Origin: Apostichopus japonicus
Taxonomy: Eukaryota; Echinodermata; Holothuroidea; Aspidochirotida; Stichopodidae
Assembly (NCBI RefSeq): GCF_037975245.1
Contig: NC_092569.1
Location: 3,113,001 to 3,177,000 of the forward strand
Length of the DNA stretch: 64,000 nt
Direction of reading: 5' to 3'
The notes under the pieces are model-generated. The model did not search any database. It was not told where the DNA came from and saw nothing but the letters and a program-made list of their open reading frames with translations. Within the stretch, counting starts at the first letter, position 1; each line of letters starts with the position of its first letter. Below are positions 41,301 to 53,300 of this stretch, one piece after another. A program made the translations under genes and the position numbers.

Positions 41301-44300
41301 GACGAACATCACATTTTCTTCAAATGATATATGTGGGCGTGTAATTAGGGATTAAACTATTAAGAGCCTAAAATAAGGAATTTTGATGATGAATGCAAAC
41401 ACTCTACGTCATACATAGTTTGCATGTATTTAATGAGTTTCCTCTCAGATTAATCAAATGTTAAAGTGTGTTAATCTTGGACACAGGAAAGAGCTTTCTC
41501 GAAAACTTTCCACCAGATTTGGGAATGAGATTATCACACACAACAAAATATACTGAATATCGGGGCGAAGTTTGAATAGGTGTCTGAAATAATGACAAGC
41601 TGATCATGAAATAGTTCTATAGGCCATGGAACAGAGTTGAAACAAAAATACAACAGAATGACTTTGCCAAAAACAAACAAACTCGAATATAAACAAAGAG
41701 AGACCACTTAGAGAGCTAAGCCCAAAGGACTCCTCTATTTTAAGATTCAAACATTAATTGAAGTAATTTAAAATATGAGAAATAGTAAAGATTTCAGTTA
41801 TACTGGCGTGATAATGAGGGCAGGCATGGTGTCATTAACAGCTAATAACTACATCGTACTGCAACCGAGGTGCCTAATTAAGGAGAATAGAGCATTAATT
41901 CAGTTTGGCTTCCTGCCAAGACTATAATCCTTACATCTACTGGGATTAAAACGGCTGTTTTAGGCCTTTTTAAGCTTGCGACGAAGTAGCTGATGATGCA
42001 GCATATTACGTAACAGAGAAGACTGTACCTGTGTTTATATACACACATGCATGTCGGACGGGTTCTTGCAACAAGAATTCAATTTATTAATAAAGAACTA
42101 TGCAAACTTTGTGAAAAGTAAACAAAGCGTTTTGGGCTTTTTCAAATTGTATTTTGGGGAATAAATAATCAACAAGATGGCGTTTGAAGGACAGAAATGA
42201 TGTGCAACAAACCTCTGTTGACTTTATACGTTGACTCCCTCAATCGTCCTACTAGTAAAGCACGACAATGCAGCTTTGCAAAGGTCAGGAAAGAGAGGAC
42301 GTTTTTTTAATTTTAATTCATGGGCCCAAAAATCCAGACAAATTAGAAAAGAAATAGCTAAGCTCAAAGACAAATAGGGCCAAAAAAAATTACGTTTCCC
42401 ACAGGTAACTTTAGCTGGTAAGGGGTTTACCTTTTGACCTGTCTTTTCACAAATTCATTATTTCTTTAAATACACACCAATCACTATAAGACTGGTCAGA
42501 GATGTTTGACCGGTGGTTTCTCTCCTCCAACACCCGCCCCCTCCCCACCCACCTCCCAAACAATATACCACACACAAACACATTGGGACCTATTCTGCTG
42601 CATATATGTCAGCTATCAATAGGAATATGTTGCTATGGGCCACAGTGTAAGATTGCATTCCAATGTTTTATATCATTGGTTCAAATTTGCAGCTAAGGTG
42701 TCAAAGTTTACGACAACACATGTAGTGGGAATTTTTTGAAATACTTTTCAATAATGAATGGGCTTGACAAAGAGATCACTTATTCCCATGAATAGAGAGA
42801 TTTATAAAACTGCAAATGCACATCCAAGGCTAGACCAGGAACAGGAGATGACAAAAAAGTGCAGATAGACCAGCAATTTCGTGGAAGGGGTGAGCACAAT
42901 AGGAGGAATAACGTATTGACCATTTCCACACAATATGGCTGAATCAATGACAAACAACACTGTGCAGAGCCATGCCATTTCCCTACTGCTGCCAAATTAA
43001 TTAAACTTATTGATTTTTCTTTTAAGATCATGTATGTGTTGATACAGCAATGCAAATGGACTGTACAAAAGCTTAAAGGGATACGGTGAACAAGTCAACA
43101 CCAGAGATTAAAGGGATCTTCTGGTGACTAAAGCTGAGAAGCTTTAATAATAATAATAATAATCATTATAATAAATGAGACTTACATAGCGCCAAATCAA
43201 GTAGACAAAAGTCACTGCTCAAGGCGCTTTACAAAGAAAGCAAATTAATTAACGGTAGAATTGCTGAAAAAAGGTCGACATCGTCACACATTTCATAGCA
43301 TGTTGTATCGCAAAGACATTTACAAATTTTATTTTTAATTGTAGTGATAATTTTTGTAAAAGCATCTGACCACAGCATAGGGAATGGTCTCGTTGGGGAC
43401 ACTTCCTAAAGTAAGACAAGGTTTCACAGTTCGTTCAATATTGTGTACATTAAATTAACCATAGCTTCAGATATGGACAGGATATTCATATGGGATGGGT
43501 CTTCCACCTAACAATATGGAATAATAATCAGGTAAAATGCTTCAATTTTTCACAATTTTGAGACGGCATTTCCTCGATTTTTCTGACCAACGGCAAAGCT
43601 TCAGACTTATGAATGTTCAAAAATAAAGCTGTATTTAAATACTGAAGAACCATTCGAAGAATTAATAACTTCAACCATCCCAACTCCTATGTCTGAAAAG
43701 AAGTATTAACAATAACGTCCTTTCCCCCTCCCCCCAACGCTCCCAATCCCTAAACTTTGTGTCCTTTCCCCCTTCCCCCCCCAACGCTCCCAATCCCTAA
43801 ACTTTGTGTCCTTTCCCCTTCCCCCCCAACGCTCCCAATCCCTAAACTTTGTGTCCTTCCCCCCCCACCCCAAACACTCCCAATCCCTAAACTTTGTGTC
43901 CACACCTTTATCTTTTCATACCTACTTCGTGTAATAATATTGCAAATGCATTAGACGTTCCTTCGGTTTGGCAAGCTACGTCGTTGATGTTATTCTCGTT
44001 ACTTATTACCTCGTCGTGGACTATTTCCTCAAATCTATGGTCATTATACACATACTTAAAGGAAACCGCAAACATCAAAAGCTTCAGACTTATGAATGTT
44101 CCCTATAAAGCTTTATTTAAATACTGAAGCAGCCATTAAAAAGAATCAATAACTTAAAACTATCCCAGTTCTAATGTGTGAAAAAAGAAAAAATGAAAAA
44201 ATAATGCCCCTTTCCCCACCCCATTCAGGAAACTGCTGAAGAGCCATTAAAAAGAATCAATATCTTAAACTATCCCAGTTCTAATGTGTGAAAAAAGAAA

Positions 44301-47300
44301 AAATAATGCCCCCTTCCCCCACCCTCCCCATTCAGGAAACTGAGGACACAATCAACACAACAATAGTTCTCCACTTTTCTCCAAACGATTACTCCAAGCA
44401 TACCACTTTAATAATGATAATTCTTCCTCTTTAATGACGACAATGCGTAATTGATCCTGGACGCGAACTTTTGATGGTATCGAGAGGACTCAAGGTTGAG
44501 AGGATGGTGAATCAAAATCTCGGAATTGTTAATTACGAATCCGAGGGAGGAATGAGTCTCTCTCGTTTAATTCATTTTCGCAGGACGAGGGCATGGCAGG
44601 CTAATAGATGCAGTTACTTTCACGAGGACCACCAAAGAGAAAACCGAAGTACAATAGAATTGAGTTGAGATGTGCAAAAGTCATGGACAAAGGAGATGAT
44701 CTGATGTGCTTTTGTTAACGTTAAGTTCAAGGTTTGAGGTAAACAGGCATGACATATGGACCATTCAGTGTGGGCCATCAATTTGGACGGGTGGGGGATT
44801 GGGAGGTGGCGGGAGGAATTGACAGCATTGAGGAGTAAGATGGCTTAATAATACAATAATTAATGGCTTAATAATACAAACATAAATATTAAATAGTAGT
44901 GGTAACAAAGTTTCCTGTTAATCACTAACAAATCTAGACTTCACAAATTACTCAGCAGGTGACAAAACTAAGGTTTGGTAATTCTTATAATTGTTATTAA
45001 GGTTTCCGTTTTGGGGGGGTGGGTTGGGGGCGGGGCGGATATCTTAGAGGATTGTAGGCAAGAAAGAGCTAATACCACTGAACATCTATAACTTAAATTC
45101 TAACGTCATCAGTACAACGATTTGCAGTCGTCATCCTATACATCCAATTAGCCATGCGTCAAATATTCCATGTAAGGCTTCCAGAATACCCAATAGGATC
45201 CGTGGTGAGGTTTCTCATTAATAAGAACCAGAACGCCTCGAGCTGAGGGGAGGGGGAGGGAGTAGTGTAGAGGGTTGTGTAAGGGATTATGCCTGTGCTT
45301 GTTTTTTTTCCTTGTTTCATTTGTTATCTCTAATCTTTATAAATTTTACTCATATTATTTCAATAGATGCACACCACCAGATAGAAATAATAAATGCAAT
45401 AAACATTGTCTCATCATTTTTTTTTATCTCAAACAATGGTGTGGAACAGCATTCAAAAAGAAAGAAAAAAAAATGTCCATTTGAATACTTTTTAATTAAA
45501 AGAAAGGTTATGTAGACACGCTGTTAAATGGAAGATTTGATGCTTCCAGTGTGGTTCGATGAACCCAGTACACACTGTAGTGTGTGTAAACTGCCTTTGT
45601 TGTTTCCATATCATTGGTATTAAAATACGGTGACTGCTTTAAAGCTTTTAATACATCAGTTCGACGATATTCTCTTGGTGCTTGGATGCAAGTGATGACT
45701 TTGAAGGAAACTTAGATTTGCTTCAAATGTTGTTATAAATGCACAAACCCCCATAAAAACCCATAAAATTGACACAAGATGAGAGTAAGGCTCTCTTTCC
45801 AGGAATTCCAATATCAACACTTGACGATAATTTTTTCTTCTCATTCAAAAGTCCCTTCAGACTTTCCTGGCAGCAGAAAGCTTCCACCGAAACACGATAT
45901 TCATCGATTTCTATGCTTGCTGACATGACCTACATCCTCTCGTAACGTAAAACTGACCCAGCCACAACGGTGGTAGCTGGGAAAATGACATCAAACACAA
46001 AACAGACATACAGCATGCTGCTGTAACTGCCAAAAAAATATGAAGCCCAAAGTTAAGAAAAGTTTTAATTAACTTACACTTTTGAAATCTCAGCGGGGAC
46101 GATGTCCACTGTGGCGTAGCTCTCGGTTGTAATTCCGAACCGTAGACCGTACGGTATAGAGTCCGGCGTGGCCGGGTTATGACAGCTTCGGACTAATGCG
46201 TTTGGTCGACTGGTCAGCTCCCCAGAGGGACCGAGAGATGGTTGCTCGGTGGGCTGTGGGGGAGGTAGTGACAGAGGCCCACAAAATCCAATCTCTGCAT
46301 TCCGAAACTCCGTGGCATTGTTGAAAGCGAGGAGTCTGGAGAAAGGAACAATAAAAAGTTACTATGACGACTGTAACCTTTAAGATGCTTCGGTATACGT
46401 TATTCATTTACTGATGAGTACCCAAATTGCACTGATAGTTAATATTTTACGCAACAAAGCGTTACGAGTAACATCTTTCTCACACCATGGTTAGAAGAAA
46501 AGTCGCCCACTCTGACCTGACATTACACTTTCCTTAGTTGGTTGTGAGTATGCAATCTCTCCAAATGGTTACATTTTTATCTCCAGCATTATTACAAGTA
46601 CTCACTTTCCCTTGTTGGTTATATTTTATTTCTTACTTTTTCCTACACTTTTATATCAGTACTCAATCTACTTTATACTTTCATAAATTATAACAAGTAC
46701 CCACGAATTCCCCTGTTGGTTATAATTTATTTCCTACATTTTATATCAGTATTCAATCTACTTTATACTTTCATAAATTATAACAAGTACCCACGAATTC
46801 CCCTGTTGGTTATATTTTATTTCCTACATTTTAAATCAGTATTCAATCTACTTTATACTTTCATAAATTATAACAAGTACCCACGAATTCCCCTGTTGGT
46901 TATATTCCTACATTTTATATCAGTATTCAATCTACTTTATACTTTCATAAATTATTACAAATACTCACTGTTGGTTATATTTTATACCCTACATTTTAGG
47001 GTTGGGTGATATATCGAAAATTATTATTATCGCGATAATTTTTTTTCAAGACGATATTTTTTGAGGATTGAACAAATGACGATAATTTCTTGTGAAAGAA
47101 ATTTGAAATAGATGTAGAAAAAAAATTCTCCGTTTTATGTGTAAATGTTATTCTAGCATTCCATGGTTAAGAAAGTTGAAAAGAAATATTTTATCAACTG
47201 CATTTACTGACTTTTGAACTTCGTAAAAACCCGTTCTTTACAACATTGACTGTATAGAGAACAAAACTCTGAAAATCAGTAGAGAAATTACCAATTGTGT

Positions 47301-50300
47301 ACGAAAAGTAAGTTGGTAAACCTTTCTAATTTTACGAAAGATCGAGCAAAATACTTTCGAAAAATTCACGCGAAACTGGCATATTGTGCTAAATGCAACA
47401 AGTGTCATGTAAACAAGGCTCTAGTACACTCATTTATGAATAAACCAGAAGACCACATCTGGTGTAAAGCGGGAGAAAGAAAGTATTTTCTAGAATTTCC
47501 ACACACACATAAAATAATATCCTACCATAGTTAAGTGTATAGTAAATAGCCTAACCATTTCGTCGGTTACGGATCTCACGTAAAAACAAAAACACAACTA
47601 ATTGTATTTTGCGAAGTTGACGATTTCTACAAGGACATGGAAACAATATTTAGCATTAAGTTAACCACGCCTGGTGGCTTAAACATGGAATTACAAGGTT
47701 TACTTTCATGAAGATGGCCATACTGTAGCTATTGGGGCCTTGATATCGTGCTTCAGTATGTCTGTATGGTATAGACTGTGCCTCGTGTATCATGGGGAAT
47801 AGATTGTTTTGTTCATGCGGAGGAGTCGGTTGGCTTGAGGTGTGTTTTACTTACCTTAATGTTACGGGGAAATTTACCTACTTTCCTTGAACGTCTAAGA
47901 TAATATTTCGCATAACTTTACGGATCCTTTACTGACTGACCTAATTAATTCTAGAGTGGAGCCAAAAAAGTTTACTCCATGAAAAGTTTTTTGGAACCGT
48001 GCCAAAAATGTTAACAAACAGGTGTTAGACAGGGGGGTTGTTTTGCAAGGTACCTGAGAAAATTTGAAGCACATTGTAGCCTACCGTGATATTTAAGTAC
48101 GGTTAAACACTGCAGTTGTAAACTGATTGTTAGGCAGTCTAGAAACGGGGCTTTGCCGCACGTAGTTTGTTTCATAATATCAACAGTTTTGTAAGTAACT
48201 TTATAAAGATTGTAAAATAGATTAATTCTCTTTTTATTTCATCACATAATATAGCTACTCTAACTTGTCATTTTAAAACTTTCATCAGTTTCGTGACAAT
48301 TTAAATTCATAAAGTTAGTCAATATTTTGAATCTTCAATTGCGAATTTTTTATCGCCAGACACGAAAAAATACTTAACTTTTCCGGGGGCCTTCGCCCCT
48401 GGACCCCTACAAGGGGTTCCACCCCTTGACCCCAACGGGGCTCTAAGGCGGGCCCTGAACCCCACACCATTATGCTCGGTGCGTTTGCTGCGCGAAAACA
48501 CCGGTGGGAAATCGGCAGTTGTTTTTAGTGTGTTCGCGAACACACTAAAAACAACAAGAAAAAATTATCGAAATATCGCGATAATTTTTGAACTATTTAT
48601 CGTGACATTAAAAAGCAAATATCGCCCAACCCTACTACATATTTATATCGCTCTACTTTATTTCAAAAATTATTAGGAGAATGATGTTTCTATATTAATT
48701 CCTTAATTGCTCTGAGTACTTATCTCAATCCCTCCAAATCTGTTTATAGCACTCACTCACTCTCCCTGCAGGACTACATCGTACTCCATAAACATTTTAG
48801 AGTACTCACTCTGCCCTGATGGTTACATATTATTTCCTGAATTGCTTTTGAGTATGCTTTAGAGTACTCTCTCTCCCCTGTGGTTACAGTTTTATTTACT
48901 AACCTGTTAAGAGTACTCATCCTTCCTTGTGGTTATACTAATTCACAGACTATTAAGAGTACTCACTCTGCCCTGATGGTTACATATTATTTCCTGAATT
49001 GCTTTTGAGTATGCTCTCTCCCCTGTGGTTAAAGTTTTATTTACTAACCTGTTAAGAGTACTCATCCTTCCTTGTGGTTATACTAATTCACAGACTTTTA
49101 AGAGTAATCACTCTGCCCTGACGGTTACATATTATTCCCTGAATTGCTTTTGAGTATGCTCTCTCCCCTGTATAGCTTTATTTTCCAACCTGTTAAGAGT
49201 ACTTATCCTTCCTTGTGGTTACACTAATTCACAGACTTTTAAGAGTACTCACTCTGCCCTGATGGTTTTACTTTATTTCCTGAATTGTTTTTGAGTACTC
49301 TCTCTTCCCTGTGGCTATAGTTTTATTTCCTCAGCTGTTAAAGAGTACTCATCCTTCTTTATGGTTATATTAATAACACTTTTTGTCCTAAACTATTATG
49401 AATACACATTCTCCTCTGACGGTTACGTTTGATTCCATAAACGAGTACTCACTTTCCCATGATGACTAGATTCTCAATACATCCACTGAAGGGGGGCAGG
49501 GATCGGACTTGTCTGCTGATGGTGATTCCTGCCATGGTGTTCCCGACGTAGAGAGGTGAGCGGGCTGGAATCAAGACGTTAGTTCCGGGTAACCTTCCAG
49601 AACGAGTATTTAGGTCGTCGATCGTGATCCGGATTCTTGCAAAGAAGAAACGGGGAAGAAAGAATTAACACGTTTGATATTTTGCTTTCAAGAAACTCTA
49701 GCGCAGAAAACTGTTTGTGTGAAAGGAAATAAACCAGGGAAAACTAACTGGGAAATTATAAACAAGTTTGAAAGAGTAAACATTTTTCTCAAAAACAGGT
49801 ATCGAACAGTTACACTGTGGTCAGAGGTTTGACTCCCCCCCCACCACCTGAGTCAAAATAACAATTTGACAAGAAACTGAAGTGATGTAATGTCCAAAAA
49901 CACAAACTTTTAATCACTATGGCTATGTACTAAAGCTAAAAATTGTGTTTGGAAGGGTAACTTATGGGGTTGTTTCCATTTCATGTCTTAACTATATTTT
50001 CCAAGAACGATGAAGAAATACCATTTTTAAAGTGCAATTCCGGTATATCGTAGGCTCCTCGAGTAGCCCTACTAATACTTCGGTTTTGAAGCAAATATCA
50101 AAGATTTGAGATTTTTAATTGATTAAATAAAAAGTGTCCTGACATCACAGCCAAAAGGCTTTGCAGCATTTTCTGTCATCCAGAGGGTCATTTTGTTGTA
50201 GGGTACTTATGGCAAAAATTCCCCATTGGTGCCATCAGTTTTATCAAGCCATGACCCAGCTTATGGCTCTCACCAGACCAGTAGACCTCAGAGGAGATCC

Positions 50301-53300
50301 CCCTCCCCACAGAGACCAGCTCTCACCTCTGATAACTTTTCTGTATCAATATCACATGCAGTCAAAGAGACCCCCCTCCCCCTCCCCACAGAGACCCCTC
50401 TAACCTCATCAGTTTTTGGATCAAAATCACGTGCTGTAAAAGAGATCCCCTCTCCCTCCCCACAAAGCCCCCCTCTCACCTCTCATCACTTTTCTGCATC
50501 AATATCACAAGAGGTCAAGAGACCCCGTCCCCCTCCCCGCAGAGACCCCCTCCCCTCCCCACAGAGACCCCCTCTCACCTCTCATCACTTTTCTGCATCA
50601 ATATTACAAGAGGTCAAGAGACCCCCTCCCCACAGAGACCTCCTCACAGACACCCCCTCCCCCTCCACACAGACCCCCCTCTCAACTCTTATCACTTTTC
50701 TGCATCAATATCACATGAGGTCAAAGAGACCCCCTAACCCTCCCCACAAAGACCGCCTCCCACTCCCCACACAGACCCCCTCTCACCTCTTATCACTTTT
50801 CTGCATCAATATTACGTGCGGTCGGCCATCGTTCAGCTTCCCGTCACTCTTCCTTGTTTCTAGCGTGAGGCGGCCCTGGCCAGCGTTCACTTGTACTTGT
50901 AGTAACCCCTTCACCAACGCAAAAGTGTAAGAAACCTGCGACACGTAAGAATGATGTGAAAGGGTTTATATAGCATAATTAAAGGATATCTTTATTATAA
51001 ACCAGAAAATGAAGAAAAAGAGTCTCTTTATAATCATTATGTCAGTAAAATAAATATCCTTATTATGAAACCAGAAAATAAACAGGGTTTCTTGATAATC
51101 ATGATATCCAGAAAATAAATATGGAAGTGTTATCTTCAAAAAGATCTCTCTGCTTGTAAGGTTTTGCAATTTCACCAAAACCTAGCGAGTAAACACCCAA
51201 ACAAGTAGGATGGCTAGTGGTCAATCTGAGACATCTTGACCTTTAAGGGAAGCCTCGCAAATGTAACCCCCGAGTCCAGACCGGTGGATTTATCAGCGAT
51301 GGATTTATCAGTAGGTAATTTCAAGGTTCATTAATATATAATGCACTACTTCTCTTATATTAAAGGCTTCAGTATGGTTAAAACATTGAAAAACTCACTC
51401 AAATCAACAAACTATGCTGCTTTACAAGGTGAGTGCCTGATGAATTCTTTGATCATTTCAATGCCAATTTTTCCCTTCCACTATGCCCACCCTAATCCTC
51501 AACTATTTTTGGTGATGTCAAATTTCCATTCCAAAAAGTATCTTTGATTGTGTATGAGGTATGCTGAAATAATTTTTACTTTTTACTCACCATGTTGTAA
51601 AGTTATGCTATGTTATGTTATATTACGTAATGTTATATATTAAGTAATGTTATATATTAAGTAATGCTCTATATTAAGTAATGTTATGTTAAGTATTGTT
51701 ATGTTATGTTATACTTGGGTCATGAACAAAAAACTTCCAAAAGGAACAGAAATTTTATGAAATTGAAAAGTGAAAGAATGGTGGTGCATAATTCAATAAT
51801 GGGAGGGGGGAGGGGAGGGGAGGGGGATTCAGAGAAAAAGAGAAAAATTTCTCGCAGAGCCACTCACATCGACGGCATCAAAGTTTACGTCCCTCTTTTT
51901 TCTGGTTTGGAGATCGCCGGCTGCGAGAATCACGGCATCCTCTTGCAAGGTCGTAAAGGTCAGGGTGATATCCGCCTCGCGCCCGAGAGCTACCGGTCGT
52001 AGCGCCACGGAACCGCTTCCAGCCAGTCCCACACTCCGTTCAACCTACAGTTACAAGTAAAGCGGTAAAACGGAATATGGACATGTAAGGCAATGTCTAC
52101 AAGGAATCTAAATAGCTAGTCTTATTTAGTCTTTTGTATATTGTCTTCAAAACAAAAAAACTTCTAATATTACAAAAAAATTTGGGCGATATTATTGTCT
52201 ACTGGAAAAAAACATTAGAGTTTTGGCATCTCACAAGGAAGTTGTTATAATATTAAAACCCAAATTTTCTAAAACACTGTTTAATGATTTTTAAGGAAAA
52301 ACATGTCACATACCATACTTTATTTCATTCTAGTTCATTTCATTTAACTTCCATTGTTTTCTGAAGTAAACTCACAACATATTTAGTTATTTAAGTGAGA
52401 AATGGATGAATGAAATCACCTCATATGCTGCCTTCCCCCTCCCCACCCTCCCCACCCCCTACCCCATCCTCCCCCCTCTCCCACCCTCTCTTTTCCTTGC
52501 AACATTACCAGTGCAGCTTCTTTCTTTCTCCTACTTCATCATTTCTATAAATGTCACAGGAGAGAATCACTACACAGAACACTATGTTTAAGACTGCTTT
52601 CACATGCTTGAGTACATCGCGTCCCAGGGATGTGCTCAGGAATATTTGAGTGCCGGGCAGATTGTGCGGCAGTGTGATCCACACCCTGGAAGAGGGACCT
52701 CATAGGTGGGGTAACCCCTCCTCACTGGACAAATTTTGCACATGAAGTATGCTTAGGTGGTGCTATTTTTCTTATTCTGTGCCATGTATTCTCCCAGATT
52801 TGGTTATGGTAAAATTTGTTAAATTATCATCAAAAAAGTGCCGGGCGGAAATGTTTAAAATACTGTTTGTGTTGGGCGGCATTCAGAACTGCTGGGCGCA
52901 GCCGCCCAGTGTGAGCACATCCCTGACATCCAATCCAAAATATCGCATGATTTCCATCGTTTTTTTTCCCACCCCTTTTTACCTTGCTTGGGACACAATT
53001 CTCTGTGATGCCGAAAGATTGACCAGGCTGGAGTAGGTCCTGAGTTGAACGATATAGATTGAAGTCTTTCAAGCAGCCACGGAAGGCATTCGTCGTAACG
53101 TCTCGTCTGGCAATCAAAAGAAAAAGAAAAAAAAAACATGTTCAGTAAAAGAATAAAATCTTTCTGAAGTGATAACTAAGTCACATGGCTATTAAATCAA
53201 GTGATTACTATTGGTATCCATAAATCTTTTCTCTGGAAATGTGTCAAATAATAGCTGTGGCTCTCAATTTTTTTTGTGTGCAAAAAACAAGACTCATTTA

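Larger units (their letters stand above)
22016..46077 (-). other. Laminin intron 13 (24 kb, hosts an antisense receptor gene)
   Basis: The exons on both sides join in frame (AAA GT|G TTC). The intron contains the antisense 5-HT1-like receptor gene, SINE heads, minisatellites, microsatellites, a foldback element and many C/G homopolymer runs, listed separately. Confidence 0.85.
50936..51867 (-). other. Laminin intron 10
   Basis: Contains a partial copy of the 'AGGGAAGCC' element (51,246..51,310), a TTATG-type simple repeat (51,600..51,715) and a G-rich run (51,800..51,826). Confidence 0.8.

Noticed and set aside
47295-47534. 79-codon frame in the hAT-like element as a transposase
   Set aside because: No hAT motifs recognised, and the homologous stretch of copy 2 is broken; treated as non-coding.
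50226-50930. 234-codon plus-strand Pro/Ser-rich frame
   Set aside because: It is antisense to the exon 11 minisatellite and its C-rich spacers.
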